64,000 nucleotides of DNA. Origin: Siphlonurus alternatus (taxonomy: Eukaryota; Arthropoda; Insecta; Ephemeroptera; Siphlonuridae). The DNA lies in assembly GCA_949825025.1 (NCBI GenBank), contig OX463785.1, positions 4,691,979 through 4,755,978 of the forward strand, read 5' to 3'. How positions within the stretch are numbered: position 1 is the first letter of the stretch; every line of letters begins with the position of its first letter. The notes beneath the pieces are model-generated. The model did not search any database, was not told where the DNA came from, and saw only the letters and a program-made list of their open reading frames with translations. The translations under genes were made by a program, and so were the position numbers. Positions 1-10,214 of this stretch are shown piece by piece.

Positions 1-74
1 TCCTTTTTGTTTTCGGTGTAATGCCTTTCGTTTAAATTGTTTTCGTTATTTTATTTTTCGTTCTTTTGACGTAG

Positions 75-310
75 ACTCATTTTTTTATTGCAGAAATGGA
101 TTGAGGATGCAAAGTTATGCTACTCTGATTTTTTTCAGATTTTTTAGAGCCCGGCAACTATTTTTTAAAAATGATTGAAAGTGCAGAAAAAGTGCCGCCT
201 CTTGCCGCCTCTCTTAATAAAAGATAGGACCCAAAAGGGACGTGGATTCGTACCCGACCTCGCCAAAACTTTTTAGCAATACTTCCCAGTCCCTAAAAAA
301 TCTGAAAAAA
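75..310. mobile_element. Palindromic MITE, P family, degraded copy
   Basis: The left arm runs from a poly-T/ATTGCAG motif through GAAATGGATTGAGGATGC to a GAGCCCGG block. The right arm is a decayed complement ending in AAAAAATCTGAAAAA. The centre carries a variant core (CGTGGATTCGTACCCGACC) also seen in the copy at 14,035. It matches the P-family copies at 9,333, 9,885, 15,672, 18,802 and 24,952. No coding capacity. Confidence 0.7.
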
Positions 311-475
311 TATATTATATTACATATATTATATAATAATAAAATAACACAATTTACATAATAATATAATATTATATACTTATTATAAATATATAATATA
401 ATTATATATTATTATATACTTATTATATGTAAATAGATAATATAATATTATTATATATATACTATATATAGACAC
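311..475. repeat. AT-only low-complexity tract
   Basis: Nearly pure A/T with irregular TATAATAT repeats, following directly on the MITE. No gene or folded RNA is visible. Confidence 0.8.
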
Positions 476-684
476 CTCTCTAGCATGGAGGAAATAGACT
501 ATAATTTATCCATGCCTCTCTAGTTTTGTTTTAAATCGCTCAAATATCGTAGTCCCTATGTCCCTATCCCGCGTCTTTCATTCTAACAGCGTTGCCGGAT
601 TAAAACTTTTTTCTGCTTCATTCTTCTTGGCTGAGGGAAAGATCCTTGCTTTTTCACGTCACTAGTGGCAATATGCTCAAACCC

Positions 685-876
685 CATAAGAGTACATTTC
701 CATGGAGCGATGGGCTTGGCAAAGCGAGAAATGCGCACTTGCTTCAATCTCGTATGGCAGCCATGTTGGTGATCAAAATCGCTCCCCGCAAGGCGAGGAA
801 ATCCCAAGCCTCTGATTGGCTGCAGCACGTGATTTTCTCACTTTACCCGCTCTATGGAAATGCACCTTTTAAGAGT
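685..876. mobile_element. Short palindromic MITE-like element
   Basis: The left arm (685-709, AAGAGTACATTTCCATGGAGCG) is repeated as its reverse complement at 849-876 (CGCTCTATGGAAATGCAC...AAGAG). The ~140-bp centre is GC-richer than its surroundings. No target duplication could be fixed. The open frames crossing it have no recognisable motif. Confidence 0.5.
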
Positions 877-1633
877 TGAAAATATTGATCAAAATTACGG
901 TCATAAATAACTACTCAAGTAAAAATAATGTATAGGTATAAGTATGGGACGTATAGGAAATAGTATGGGATTTGATAGAAAGAGGTAGGTAAATGCATTG
1001 AGTATGTATAGGTATTGTATAGGCACGAAATATTTGATAAAAATATGGTGTGGTCAGAAGTATAGGCACCCCTTTATTTTATTTTGTGAGAACTGTGACC
1101 ACACTTTTACCTATACTATAAAATTATCAAAACTGTGCCTACACTTTTGCCTATACCATCATTGGATGGTGAAAAATTTTAAAGTCCAATATTGGACTTA
1201 GAATAATTTTCTCTAGTATACACGGTACTTAATTAATGTTTAATTGGTATAATTTTTTTGAATTAGTAAATAAAACATAATTTAATTTATCCCATGCCTT
1301 TTGCAACTAATATTTAATTATATATTTAATTGCGAGAATAATAAAATCGTATGTTTATATATTTATCTTTTGTTATGTCAAATTTTTATATATCGTTTTC
1401 TGTAATTATAATTTTTATTTTTTTTTTTATTTATTTTTTTTTATTTTAATATAATTTCGATCGATTTAATGAATATCCGCAACTCAAAATCTTTCTTATA
1501 TTTTAGTTGTTTTCTACCACTTCATATATTCTGCGCCGCGCGAGTTGAATTTTTTTTCCCTGTCTTGTGATTGGCTACAGATGCGTCAGCTGTTTATTTG
1601 TTATTGTAACGCTCTCAAAGAGAAAGTTTTGAG

Positions 1634-4555
1634 ATGGCGTCTGTTCTTCAATTTGTCGTGAATTTCTGTCTATTTATGAGAAAAGAAATGCTAAAAACTG
1701 CATTCTGGCTCGTTATATCGGTAAGTTACTAATTCATACTTCATATTATATTGTTTTGAGTATTCATGGGACACATTATAATTTCATTTTTTCAATCACT
1801 TCAGGTGTCTCCTGGATGATGATGTCAACTACGGCCAAACTGCATGGTATGCATACAGCTTCAGCGAGTGGAGCTTTGCTCACATAAACGGTAAGTCTAT
1901 ATAGGATCTTGTTCTTTATTATTAATGTATCAAAAACGATTATGTGCTTGTTGTATATTGACTCGCATGTTTACTGTATGCATACCATAACACATTACAT
2001 AATCTGTACTGTACAGTGCACAGCCCAGTTTTGGATTTTAGCTCTCTTTTGGTTCCGAACTGCTTTTAGGCTCTTTATAGGCAAAAAAAGTTAAAAAAGA
2101 AAATTGTTTCTTATTTTTTTTTTTCATATCCCACCACACAAATTTTTTTTTTACTCAAGAGATGCTCTGATATGGAACTAAAATTATGGATAAACTCAAT
2201 TGCTACATTCTATTGAACATGTTAATATTTTTTCAAAAATTTAAGAACCCTAAATATGGCAGATAAAAATTGTTAAAAGAGCGAAATGTCTTAAGGGGAT
2301 CCGTTACCGGGCTACGTGGTGTACGTGCAGACAAATTTAACATTTCTACTGGTTTGATGCATTATTGTAATTACAATAATCCTATCCAACCTTGCAGGTT
2401 GCACTTTGGCGTGAGGGTGGTGAAGCGGATGTTGCAGCTGGAAGGGAGGCGAGAGATGCGGGGTGAGATCATAGAGGGCAGCTACGTCTCCTTGCAGGAC
2501 CTCATCGTAGTCATAAAGAATGGTGAGTACCAGACACAAACTTTTGTTTTCACTATTTACTGTAAGTCATTATGGCAGTGTTTCTCGGAGGGTGTTCCTT
2601 GAGCAAGTAGTACTGACTCGTCGCTACATTATAAAACCAACATGGTTGCCATTTAACGTAAACTGCTACCAGACACAAATTAACTTGTATTTTCAGTACG
2701 TTATCATGGCAATGTTTGTCAAGGTTGTTAGCTGGTCTGACTCACTGCTGAATTTTGTAAACAAAATGGCTGCCATTTAACGTAACCTTCAACTTGACAC
2801 AAACTAACTTACATTTCAGTACGTTATTATGGCAAAATATCTCGGAGGCAGTTTTTTTGTTACATACTGACTAGTCGCTACTAATTTTAAACAAAATAGC
2901 TGCCATTTAGCTCAACCTTCATCTAGACACAAACTAACTTGCATTTCAGTACGTTATGATGGCAAAGTGTCTCGGAGGCAGTTTCTTTGTTACGTACTGA
3001 CTAATCGCTACTAAATTTAGACAAGATGGCTGCCATTTAGCGGAACCTTCAACTTGACACAAACTCACTTGCATTTCAGTACGTTATGATGGCAAAGTGT
3101 CTCGGAGGCAGTTTCTTTGTTACGTACTGACTTGTAGCTACTAAATTTAACAAGATGGCTGCCATTTAGCAGAACTTTCAACTAGACACAAACTCACTTC
3201 CATTTCAGTACGTTATGATGGCAAAGTGTCTCGGAGGCAGTTTCTTTGTTACGTACTGACTAGTCGCTACTAATTTTAACCAAAATGGCTGCCATTTAGC
3301 TCAACCTTCATCTAGACACAAACTAACTTACATTTCAGTACGTTATTATGGCAAAATATCTCGGAGGCTGTTTCTTTGTTACATACTGACTAGTCGCTAC
3401 TAAATTCAGACAAGATGGCTGCCATTTAGCGGAACTTTCAACTAGACACAAACTCACTTCCATTTCAGTACGTTATGATGGCAAAGTGTCTCGGAGGCAG
3501 TTTCTTTGTTACGTACTGACTTGTCGCTACTAAATTTAACAAGATGGCTGCCATTTAGCTCAACCTTCATCTAGACACAAACTAACTTGCATTTCAGTAC
3601 GTTATGATGGCAAAGTGTCTCGGAGGCAGTTTCTTTGTTACGTACTGACTAGTCGCTATTAAATTTAGACAAGATGGCTGCCACTTGGCGGAACCTTCAA
3701 CTTGACACAAACTCACTTGCATTTCAGTATGTTATGATGGCAAAGTGTCTCGGAGGCAGTTTCTTTGTTACGTACTGACTAGTCGCTATTAAATTTAGAC
3801 AATATGGCTGCCATTCAGCTTAACCTTCAACTAGACACAAACTCACTTGCATTTTAGTACGTTATGATGGCAAAGTGTCTCGGAGGCAGTTTCTTTGTTA
3901 CGTACTGACTAGTCGCTACATTATAAAACCAACATGGCTGCCATTTAAAGTAAACTGCTACCAGACACAAACTTGCTTGTATTTTTAGTACATTATCATG
4001 GCAATGTATCTCTGAATTTGTTAGTTGGTCAAGTATTGACTCATCGTTGAATTTTGTAAACAAAATGGCTGCCATTTAAAGTAACCTGCTACCAGACACA
4101 AACTGACTTGTATTTTCAGCACGTTATCATGGCAATGTCTCCCGGAGACTGTTTTTTGGTCAACTTCTGACTCGGGAGTCGTCGCTACATCATGAACCAA
4201 GATGGCTGCCTTGTAACAAATACTATTACCGCACAAAACTAAATTGTGTCCTCAGTTTGTTATGGTAGAAATGTGTCCCTGAGGCTAATTCTTGGTCAAG
4301 TACTGACTCGTAGCTGCATTATAGAACACATATGTTTATTGTTTGATTTACGTCAAAATAAATTATCGGACGTAACTTTGTGTAATTTTATTTCATGTTT
4401 TTAACGTAATGTTTGTCATTACAGATTGATTGTGGATATGGTATGGCAAACCTCTTCCGTTGGAATCATCAGAGCCAAGCTGCCGGGAGTCTACCCAGAA
4501 CCTGTAGTTTCTACCGATTATTGTATTATGCTTAGAAGGAAATATAAGAAATAAA
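1634..4555 (+). other. Exon-like islands of an unrecognised spliced gene inside the TIR element
   Basis: Four segments have clean GT-AG borders: ~1,634-1,720 (donor GTAAGTT), 1,805-1,890 (acceptor TTCAG, donor GTAAGTC), 2,398-2,522 (acceptor TTGCAG, donor GTGAGT) and 4,425 to ~4,555 (acceptor TTACAG, AATAAA at 4,550-4,555). Segment 2,398-2,522 is far GC-richer than its flanks and open throughout. Joined to the previous segment it gives a 58-residue frame from an ATG at 1,845, with a basic stretch RVVKRMLQLEGRR and then SLQDLIVVIKN. This resembles the N-terminal helix-turn-helix of transposon-borne integrase-core proteins, but that is only a resemblance. The frame stops just after the junction with the last segment, so the gene is broken, alternatively spliced or non-coding. 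Confidence 0.35.
2523..4330 (+). repeat. 130-bp minisatellite, ~13 units
   Basis: The phrase ATGGCTGCCATT recurs at 2,766, 2,896 (ATAGCTGCC), 3,026, 3,155, 3,285, 3,415, 3,544, 3,674, 3,804, 3,934, 4,065 and 4,202, a spacing of 129-131 bp that loosens at the right end. Each unit holds GACACAAACT, a TTTCAG-TACGTTATGATGGCAAAG block and TACTGACTAGTCGCTA. Middle units are nearly identical while outer units are diverged, as expected from unequal exchange. The array lies in the inferred last intron of the exon-like islands. Confidence 0.9.
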
Positions 4556-5123
4556 GTATTGTTTATTAAAAATAATGTTTTTCTTCATAATATAATAAAT
4601 TATAATATTTGTTTTTACTGACAATTTTATTTCTATATTGGAATAATGTTGATTAATTTTACTATGTTATCTGTTTTGTTTATATGTTGTTTAATTGTAC
4701 CTTTTTGATAAACCAATAAATTTTAATTAATAAAAATAAAATAATTGTGCAATTTTTATTTAATTAGAGTACAGGATAGTGGAAATAAGTTTTCTACCCA
4801 TACTTTTGCCTATACCATTATTTGGTGTGGGCAGAAGTATGGGTACCATTATAGTACCATGGTGTGTGCAAAAGTATAGGCACAAGTGTAGGAGAAGAGT
4901 GTAGGCATAAGTATAGGAAAATCGGTCATTTTCCCCATACTTTATGCACATACTTTTGGTATAAGAACAGTGTGGGTATGCCCATACAATATCCCATATT
5001 ATTTCACATACTATTCCTATACAATTTTTTTACTTGAGTAAGGTATCTAATAGAACACCTGAAATGTTTCAGACATTCTTTTAATATCTAATAATAGTCT
5101 CAGTTTTTCAAAGATTGGATGCA

Positions 5124-5402
5124 CGAGTTGAAATAAATTTAATCTTTTATTCGCTTTATATTAAGGTCTCCTCTCGTCTAATTTTCTCTTTTTTTTTTGT
5201 ACCATGTCAGAGAAAAAAAAAAAGAGGATAATACACGAAATTACGTCATTTTCCCTCTTCTTGATAATGAAATTTTAGAAATATTGTCTTCATTTTATCC
5301 TCACTTTGAGCGAAGAGGAAAAATAAGATTGTTTTAAAGGTAATAGGATTATTAGATTAGGTTTAGTAAAAGATGTGTTGAAAACGAAAATTTTTCAATT
5401 AG
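5124..5402 (+). mobile_element. MITE, B family (ends GAGTTGAAA...TTTTCAACT)
   Basis: It begins GAGTTGAAATAAATTT and ends near TTTTTCAATT, with an internal CTCTTTTT / AAAAAGAGG stem and the shared phrase CACTTTGAGCGAAGAGG. Full or near-full relatives lie at 17,642, 19,513, 43,337 and 49,718 (inverted), with partial ones at 11,205 and 51,016. Non-coding; the short terminal inverted repeats suggest a DNA-transposon MITE. Confidence 0.65.
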
Positions 5403-5806
5403 GATGCGCACAAGATAATTGAAAACCACACCAACGACTTTTCACTTCCTCTTCAAAATATGTTTAACCCCTACCTTGTATCGCTTGCTGGGTTGGTGAA
5501 GTTCGAGACACCTTTGCCCTCAATTTTTCAACAAAATTCCCCAGTTTCATTGTCAATGATTCCAGCTTTTCCAGGATTTTTATTAAATCCCCCGGGGAAT
5601 TTTGGGCACCAACCTTTAAAAGCACATCATATACCTTCCGTGTATGTGACCAGATATTTGACAGAAAATTTTGATTCTAACATTTGTGTCAAATTTCTAG
5701 TCATAATACACGGAGGTCTTAAGAGGAGAACAGAACACTTAATGCTCAAATTTTCGTTAATATTCGTACTATATATTTGCTCAAGGTAGATTTAACACGG
5801 ATCAGC

Positions 5807-6165
5807 TGTTTATTTATTTCACCAATATACATTACAAAAAAACAAGAATTGGTGAAATGGGATACTTTACAAGGCACTGTTGAGCGCCAATACACATAAA
5901 GTGGTAAAATACCCTTTACCTGAAAAATTAAACATAAAATTTAATGGAAAAAAAAAGTAAAACAAGTCATACAAAAACACTTGTCACAAAAGAAAACAAC
6001 AAAAAAGTCTCATTGTTCATTCACTGCACAAATCAATCAAATATGACTTACACATTGGGTTGAAACTATTTGGGGATGTAAGGGTATTGATGGTGGCAGG
6101 AAACTCATTCCAAGAAGTCACAGAACGATATTTAAACCCAAGCTGTTCGACGTAGTCCCCTTTGT
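5807..6165 (-). pseudogene. LINE 3' end (Jockey/CR1-like reverse transcriptase tail)
   Basis: Read on the minus strand, ~6,150-6,012 encodes the typical C-terminal tail of a non-LTR reverse transcriptase. It contains LGFKYRSVTSWNEFPATI and a terminal SYLIDLCSE before a stop. A 3' UTR then ends in GGTGAAATAAATAAA at ~5,810. Only the last ~50 codons remain, so this is a 5'-truncated dead copy. The 3' end resembles that of the LINE at 7,475-8,480. Confidence 0.6.
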
Positions 6166-6480
6166 TTAACATGTAAACTTGAGCAAATTCACAAAAATTC
6201 TGAAAAATTTTTGAGAGGCAGATTTTAGTGCCTAAAAGCCATAGAAATAATTTAAAAACAATTAAACGAGCTAATTATTTGTTAATTAAGTTTTTATTTT
6301 GTTTCTTCATGGGAAAGCCTTGTGCTGAAAATTAAAAATAAAAATAATTTAAAAAAAAATCTGCTCCTTTATTGTTTTGAAATTTTTTCGATGGCTTTAA
6401 GGCATCTGTCTCTAAAAATATTTCAGAATGTTTGTGAATTTGCTAAGGTTTACATGTTAATCAAAGGAGACTACGTCGAA
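6165..6480. mobile_element. Inverted-repeat MITE, D family
   Basis: The left arm at 6,168-6,255 (AACATGTAAACTTGAGCAAATTCACAAA ... CTAAAAGCCATAG in outline) returns inverted at ~6,388-6,467 (GTGAATTTGCTAAGGTTTACATGTTAA). A partial relative is at 10,958-11,160. The AT-rich centre has no coding sequence. Confidence 0.6.
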
Positions 6481-7289
6481 CATCTGATCAGAGTTATCTC
6501 TACCTTAAATGCATTATCAAAAGTTATCTTTGCAGATATATATGACAGTTATTGATAAATAATTTATTGGGTAATTTTAATTAATAATTCTTACTTTTGT
6601 TTGTACTATTCCAAAAATGTTCAGTTATAATTCTAATTTATTTGTTTGGGGTGGCTGTTCACTTTGTGCTTAGGTTCTGCCTTTTTCAGTTCACCCATTG
6701 AGCTTACAGGTATTTTATTGTAATATGCTTTTTATGTGTTTTTATTTGGCTCAATAAACATTTATTTTTAGATGAAATTAATTTGTTTTACTTTCACCAT
6801 CTGATAATTTTAATGCATAGAAATTCAAAATCAACTTACCACTGTACTAAAGAAGCAGATGACACAACATAAAATAATTAGACGTGTCAACTTGATCTCC
6901 ATTTTTATGTACTGAGTACCATGCAACAGTCTGTACAAATAACGTCAAAGTGATGTGTTATCGAGCAGCATGCAAAGAATATAGCGAAGAATGTAAAAAA
7001 TTGTTTAACAATAGAATGATATTTTTAATAAAAAATAGAAAAAAAAATATCTCCCGGAAGTTACTGGAGCTAAAAACTACCTGTTTTTTGTCTTAGATAT
7101 ATGATTTTGTTGTATAAGTGTATGAATTGCAGTCACTAATATGTGTTGAAATTATCATGTAAATTGTAAAGTAGTAATATAATAATTATATTATACAGTA
7201 TATTTTATTATCTACTTCATAAAATATTTTTTATATAGTGAAGATATTTACAGAGTGTTAATTTTGTACAGCATAATATTATACTAAGA
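6481..7289. other. AT-rich stretch without recognisable gene
   Basis: No splice-bounded open frame, RNA gene or repeat of a family seen elsewhere in the window was identified here. Confidence 0.5.
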
Positions 7290-7291
7290 AT

Positions 7292-7470
7292 GTGAGGTAT
7301 ACACTTGACCAGGTCTCGTCAGATCACCGAAGTCAAGCATCGCCGAGCGTGGTTAGTAGTTGGATTGGTGGCCATTTTCAACAAAAATCACGTTTCCTAC
7401 TCACAATCAGGGGTAAATTGTTGCGCTTCTCCACTATGTGGTTCCCCTGGCTTTAGACAATTGCACTTCC
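7292..7470 (+). mobile_element. 5S-rRNA-derived SINE (SINE3-like)
   Basis: About 65 nt at ~7,308-7,372 match the middle and 3' part of 5S rRNA. The stretch runs GGTCTCGTCAGATCACCGAA, then GTCAAGCATCGCCGAGCGTGG, then TTAGTAGTTGGATTGGTGGCC, covering the 5S internal promoter region. The following ~100 bp are unrelated to 5S and form the SINE body. The 5' third of 5S rRNA is absent, so this is not a working 5S gene. The right end abuts a LINE tail in the opposite orientation. Confidence 0.65.
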
Positions 7471-7474
7471 AGTT

Positions 7475-8480
7475 TTTATTTATTTATTTTTATTTATTTA
7501 TTTCACCCAAAGTACAAATACAAAATATATTACAAAAATTAGGGTGCGGATTGCAACAAAGCACCGATGGCACTATTTCACTAAAAAGTGGGTACAATCC
7601 TTTATATAACTACTGAAAAAAACAATCATTAGCTGTAAGCTTGTGTCAAAATAAATGTGTAATCATAAACTATTTTTACAAATATAGTGTTTCTTTAAAA
7701 CACTAGAAAACTGTGTTTCAGAACATTTCTTGATAGGACCCGGAAGCCGATTCCACTCATCCACGGATCTTATTACAAAGCCATTTTTGTAACGATCAAT
7801 TCGAGCCTTTGGTGGAATGAGCCGAACTGCCCCGTCTTGCCCTCTAATGGGACGTCCATTGACTACAGAATTAGCGAAGTTTAAATCAATTTGTCCAATT
7901 TGACACTTATGAAAGAATTTAAGGTCCATAACCTCAAAATAGCCCTTAATAGGGACTATATTTGTTGTTCTGCAGTCAGGAATATTATTTTTATAAACAA
8001 ATTTCAAGGCCTTTTTTTCTAAACTCTGGAATTTTTTCATATTAGTGGAAGTAGTTGGGTGCCATGCTGGTGCTGCATATGTTATTATTGACCTTATCAG
8101 CGCTAAATAAGCTATACGCTTAACTTTAGTGGTGCTACCAAACAAACTACGTTTGAGAAAACCTAACAATTTTGCAGCTTTGCATCTTACATTTTCAGTT
8201 TGCAAATTCCATCTCATGTCAGAAGTCAACATAACACCCAATACTTTAATGCTGTCACAATATGAAATGATATCATTATTGATATAATATTCATATTTTG
8301 ATGGCAAAAGACTTAATGATATGTCCATTACCTTACACTTTTTTACATTCAATGACATTCCATTATTACAACACCAAACAGAGATATTGTTGAGATCATT
8401 CTGTATAGCTATGTTGTCTTCTTCACTCTGAATTAATCTAAATAAAGTAGAGTCATCAGCATATTGGATTAATTCAGATG
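7475..8480 (-). pseudogene. 5'-truncated LINE with reverse transcriptase C-terminal half
   Basis: The minus-strand frame 8,474-7,663 encodes ~270 residues of a non-LTR reverse transcriptase. It begins just before the catalytic box (QYADDSTLF), continues through the thumb (SLNVKKCKVM, KVLGVMLTSDMRWN, AYLALIRSIITYAAPAWHP) and ends with the usual tail RSVDEWNRLPGPIKKC. The fingers, palm start and endonuclease are missing. The 3' UTR (7,662-7,475) ends in an ATAAATAAA tail. The frame stays open for ~35 codons upstream of QYADD, but those residues look unrelated. Jockey or CR1 group is likely; the clade is not resolved. Confidence 0.8.
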
Positions 8481-8574
8481 ATACACAGTCAAGAAGTTCA
8501 AGAAGTTCATTGACAAAAGCTGAAGCGTCCATCCTGACTGAGGTTTCCACGTTTCTCTCAGTCGCAGGCAAATG

Positions 8575-9332
8575 CTGGGATGGATTGCAAAAAGGCCATG
8601 GCTGCCCTCGTTCTTAATGAACTCGCGAAACGCTTAAGTTGGGGGTTTCGGGGTTTCAGACTTAGTAAGTAATTAGTTAATAGAAGTACCTAAATTGTGG
8701 TTTAAATGATTAAAAAAACATTAATTCTAATCTGGCGTTATCATTGAGGTTACTGAATACTTTGTCATTTTATCAATGTAAACAAAAGGTTGATTCATCA
8801 GAATATTTGATCAGAGGGTCAGGGAGTTCAATGATGTAATAATTAAAGAGAAGAAGGTCGGTAATAACAAATAACAAAGTCTTCAGTAACCTCAAAGATA
8901 TTATAGCGTCAGATTAGAACAATAAATAAGTAAATGGTATAATTAATGCAAGTAATCGAAAAGAAATAAAACGGCGATTGTGAAATATATAATATATATT
9001 ATTTATGTATATTATATTAACTGCATATTAAATTCAATCTAAATTTTTCAAACCAAATATTTCTTTTAAATATATTCGAAACACTTGTAGGTTAAGTACA
9101 GTACATGAATATTTGTATTATTAATGCATTATTTTATTTGTATATTATTATTAAACAAATTTATTTTTAGTTTCCTACGAAATAAGAAAGTTAAATTAAA
9201 ATTATACTAACTCAATTTTATATGAAATGATGATAATAATTTTTCTTTCGATGCAACAAAAAGGAATTACAAATAAATTGAAAATCATCTGAGAAATTAG
9301 TATTTACGGGTAGCCAGAAACAATGAGTAATA
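8575..9332. other. AT-rich stretch without recognisable gene
   Basis: Apart from a slightly GC-richer patch at 8,580-8,665 nothing recognisable was found. It has TATATAT runs near 8,990-9,010. Confidence 0.5.
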
Positions 9333-9654
9333 ATGGAGTATTGTCCTCAATTTTTTTTATTGCAGAAATGGATAGAGCGTGCAAAGTTATGCTACCCTGT
9401 TTTTTTCAGATTTTTTAGAGCCCGGGAACTATTTTTAAAAAATTATTGAAAGTCCTTTTTGTGACGTCACGCGGCGACAAGTCCTATCTTTTTCTAAAGG
9501 AGCGGCGTCTCGTGACGTCACAAAAATAACTTTCAATAATTTTTTAAAAATAGTTCCCGGGCTCTAAAAAATCTGAAAAAATTCAGGGTAGCATAACTTT
9601 GCACGCTCTATCCATTTCTGCAATAAAAAAAATTGAGGACAATACTCCATTACA
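9333..9654. mobile_element. Palindromic MITE, P family, near-perfect copy
   Basis: This ~320-bp element is almost entirely self-complementary. The left arm starts ATGGAGTATTGTCCTCAATT and the right arm ends with its inverse. Near the centre are TGTGACGTCACG and CGTGACGTCACA, separated by a spacer with AAGTCCTATCTTTTTC. It is flanked by TA on both sides. As RNA it would form one long hairpin. Confidence 0.85.
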
Positions 9655-9884
9655 CCTAGAATTGAAATCCACATAATAAAATACAATAATATATATTGTT
9701 AAAAAACACCTATACTATTAGGTCTAGTATATTTTAGTTCTGGCAATCATGAAGCCTACTTTATTGTGAACTGGTTATGCAATGACTATATATTTTACGT
9801 TTTATACGAAAGAACATTATTATTAATTCATAAATTATTATAAATTATATTAATTATATATTAAATTATTAAATTAATTTATTT

Positions 9885-10214
9885 GATGGAGTATAGAACT
9901 CAATTTTTTTATTGTAGAAATGGATACAGGGTACAAAGTTATTCTACCCTGATTTTTTCAAAATTTTTAGAGTCCGGGAACTATTTTTAAACAATTATTA
10001 AAAGTCTTTTTTTGTGACGTCACGAGGCACCACTTCTTAAGAAAAAGATAGGACTTGCCACCTCGTGACGTCACAAAAAGGACTTTCAATAATTTTTAAA
10101 TAATAGTTCCCGGGCTCTAAAAATTCTGAAAAATAATCAGGGTAGCACAACTTTGCACCCTATAAAAAAAATAAAAAATAAATAAATAAAAAAAAATTGA
10201 GGTCGATACTCAAT
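9885..10214. mobile_element. Palindromic MITE, P family
   Basis: Same plan as 9,333-9,654: ATGGAGTAT at the left, GGTCGATACTCAAT at the right, paired GTGACGTCAC motifs near the centre. The right arm carries a short A/T insertion near 10,170-10,195. Confidence 0.8.

Larger units (their letters stand above)
912..5040 (+). mobile_element. ~4.1-kb TIR DNA transposon, superfamily not recognised
   Basis: TA-CTCAAGTAAAAA at the left and its inverse TTTTTACTTGAG-TA at the right delimit the element. This suggests TIRs starting CTCAAG (914) and ending CTTGAG (5,038), with a TA target duplication at 912-913 and 5,039-5,040. The first and last ~250 bp share a dense array of GTATAGG/GTATGGG/GTGTAGG motifs in both orientations. 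Such subterminal repeats are often bound by transposases. Inside are GC-rich exon-like islands with splice sites, a 130-bp minisatellite and a polyA signal at 4,550. No DDE catalytic domain was read, so the copy may be non-autonomous. Confidence 0.55.

Noticed and set aside
583..879. Short open frames on both strands near 600-880 as a gene
   Set aside because: They span a palindromic MITE-like element, and neither frame shows a motif, splice site or promoter.
2523..4330. CRISPR array
   Set aside because: Units are 130 bp without a short-repeat/unique-spacer alternation, and the window is eukaryotic.
7308..7372. Functional 5S rRNA gene
   Set aside because: Only ~65 nt match, the 5' third is absent and the 3' side is unrelated.
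7305..7616. 103-codon plus-strand frame as a protein gene
   Set aside because: It crosses the 5S-derived SINE and the opposite LINE tail; no coding signal.
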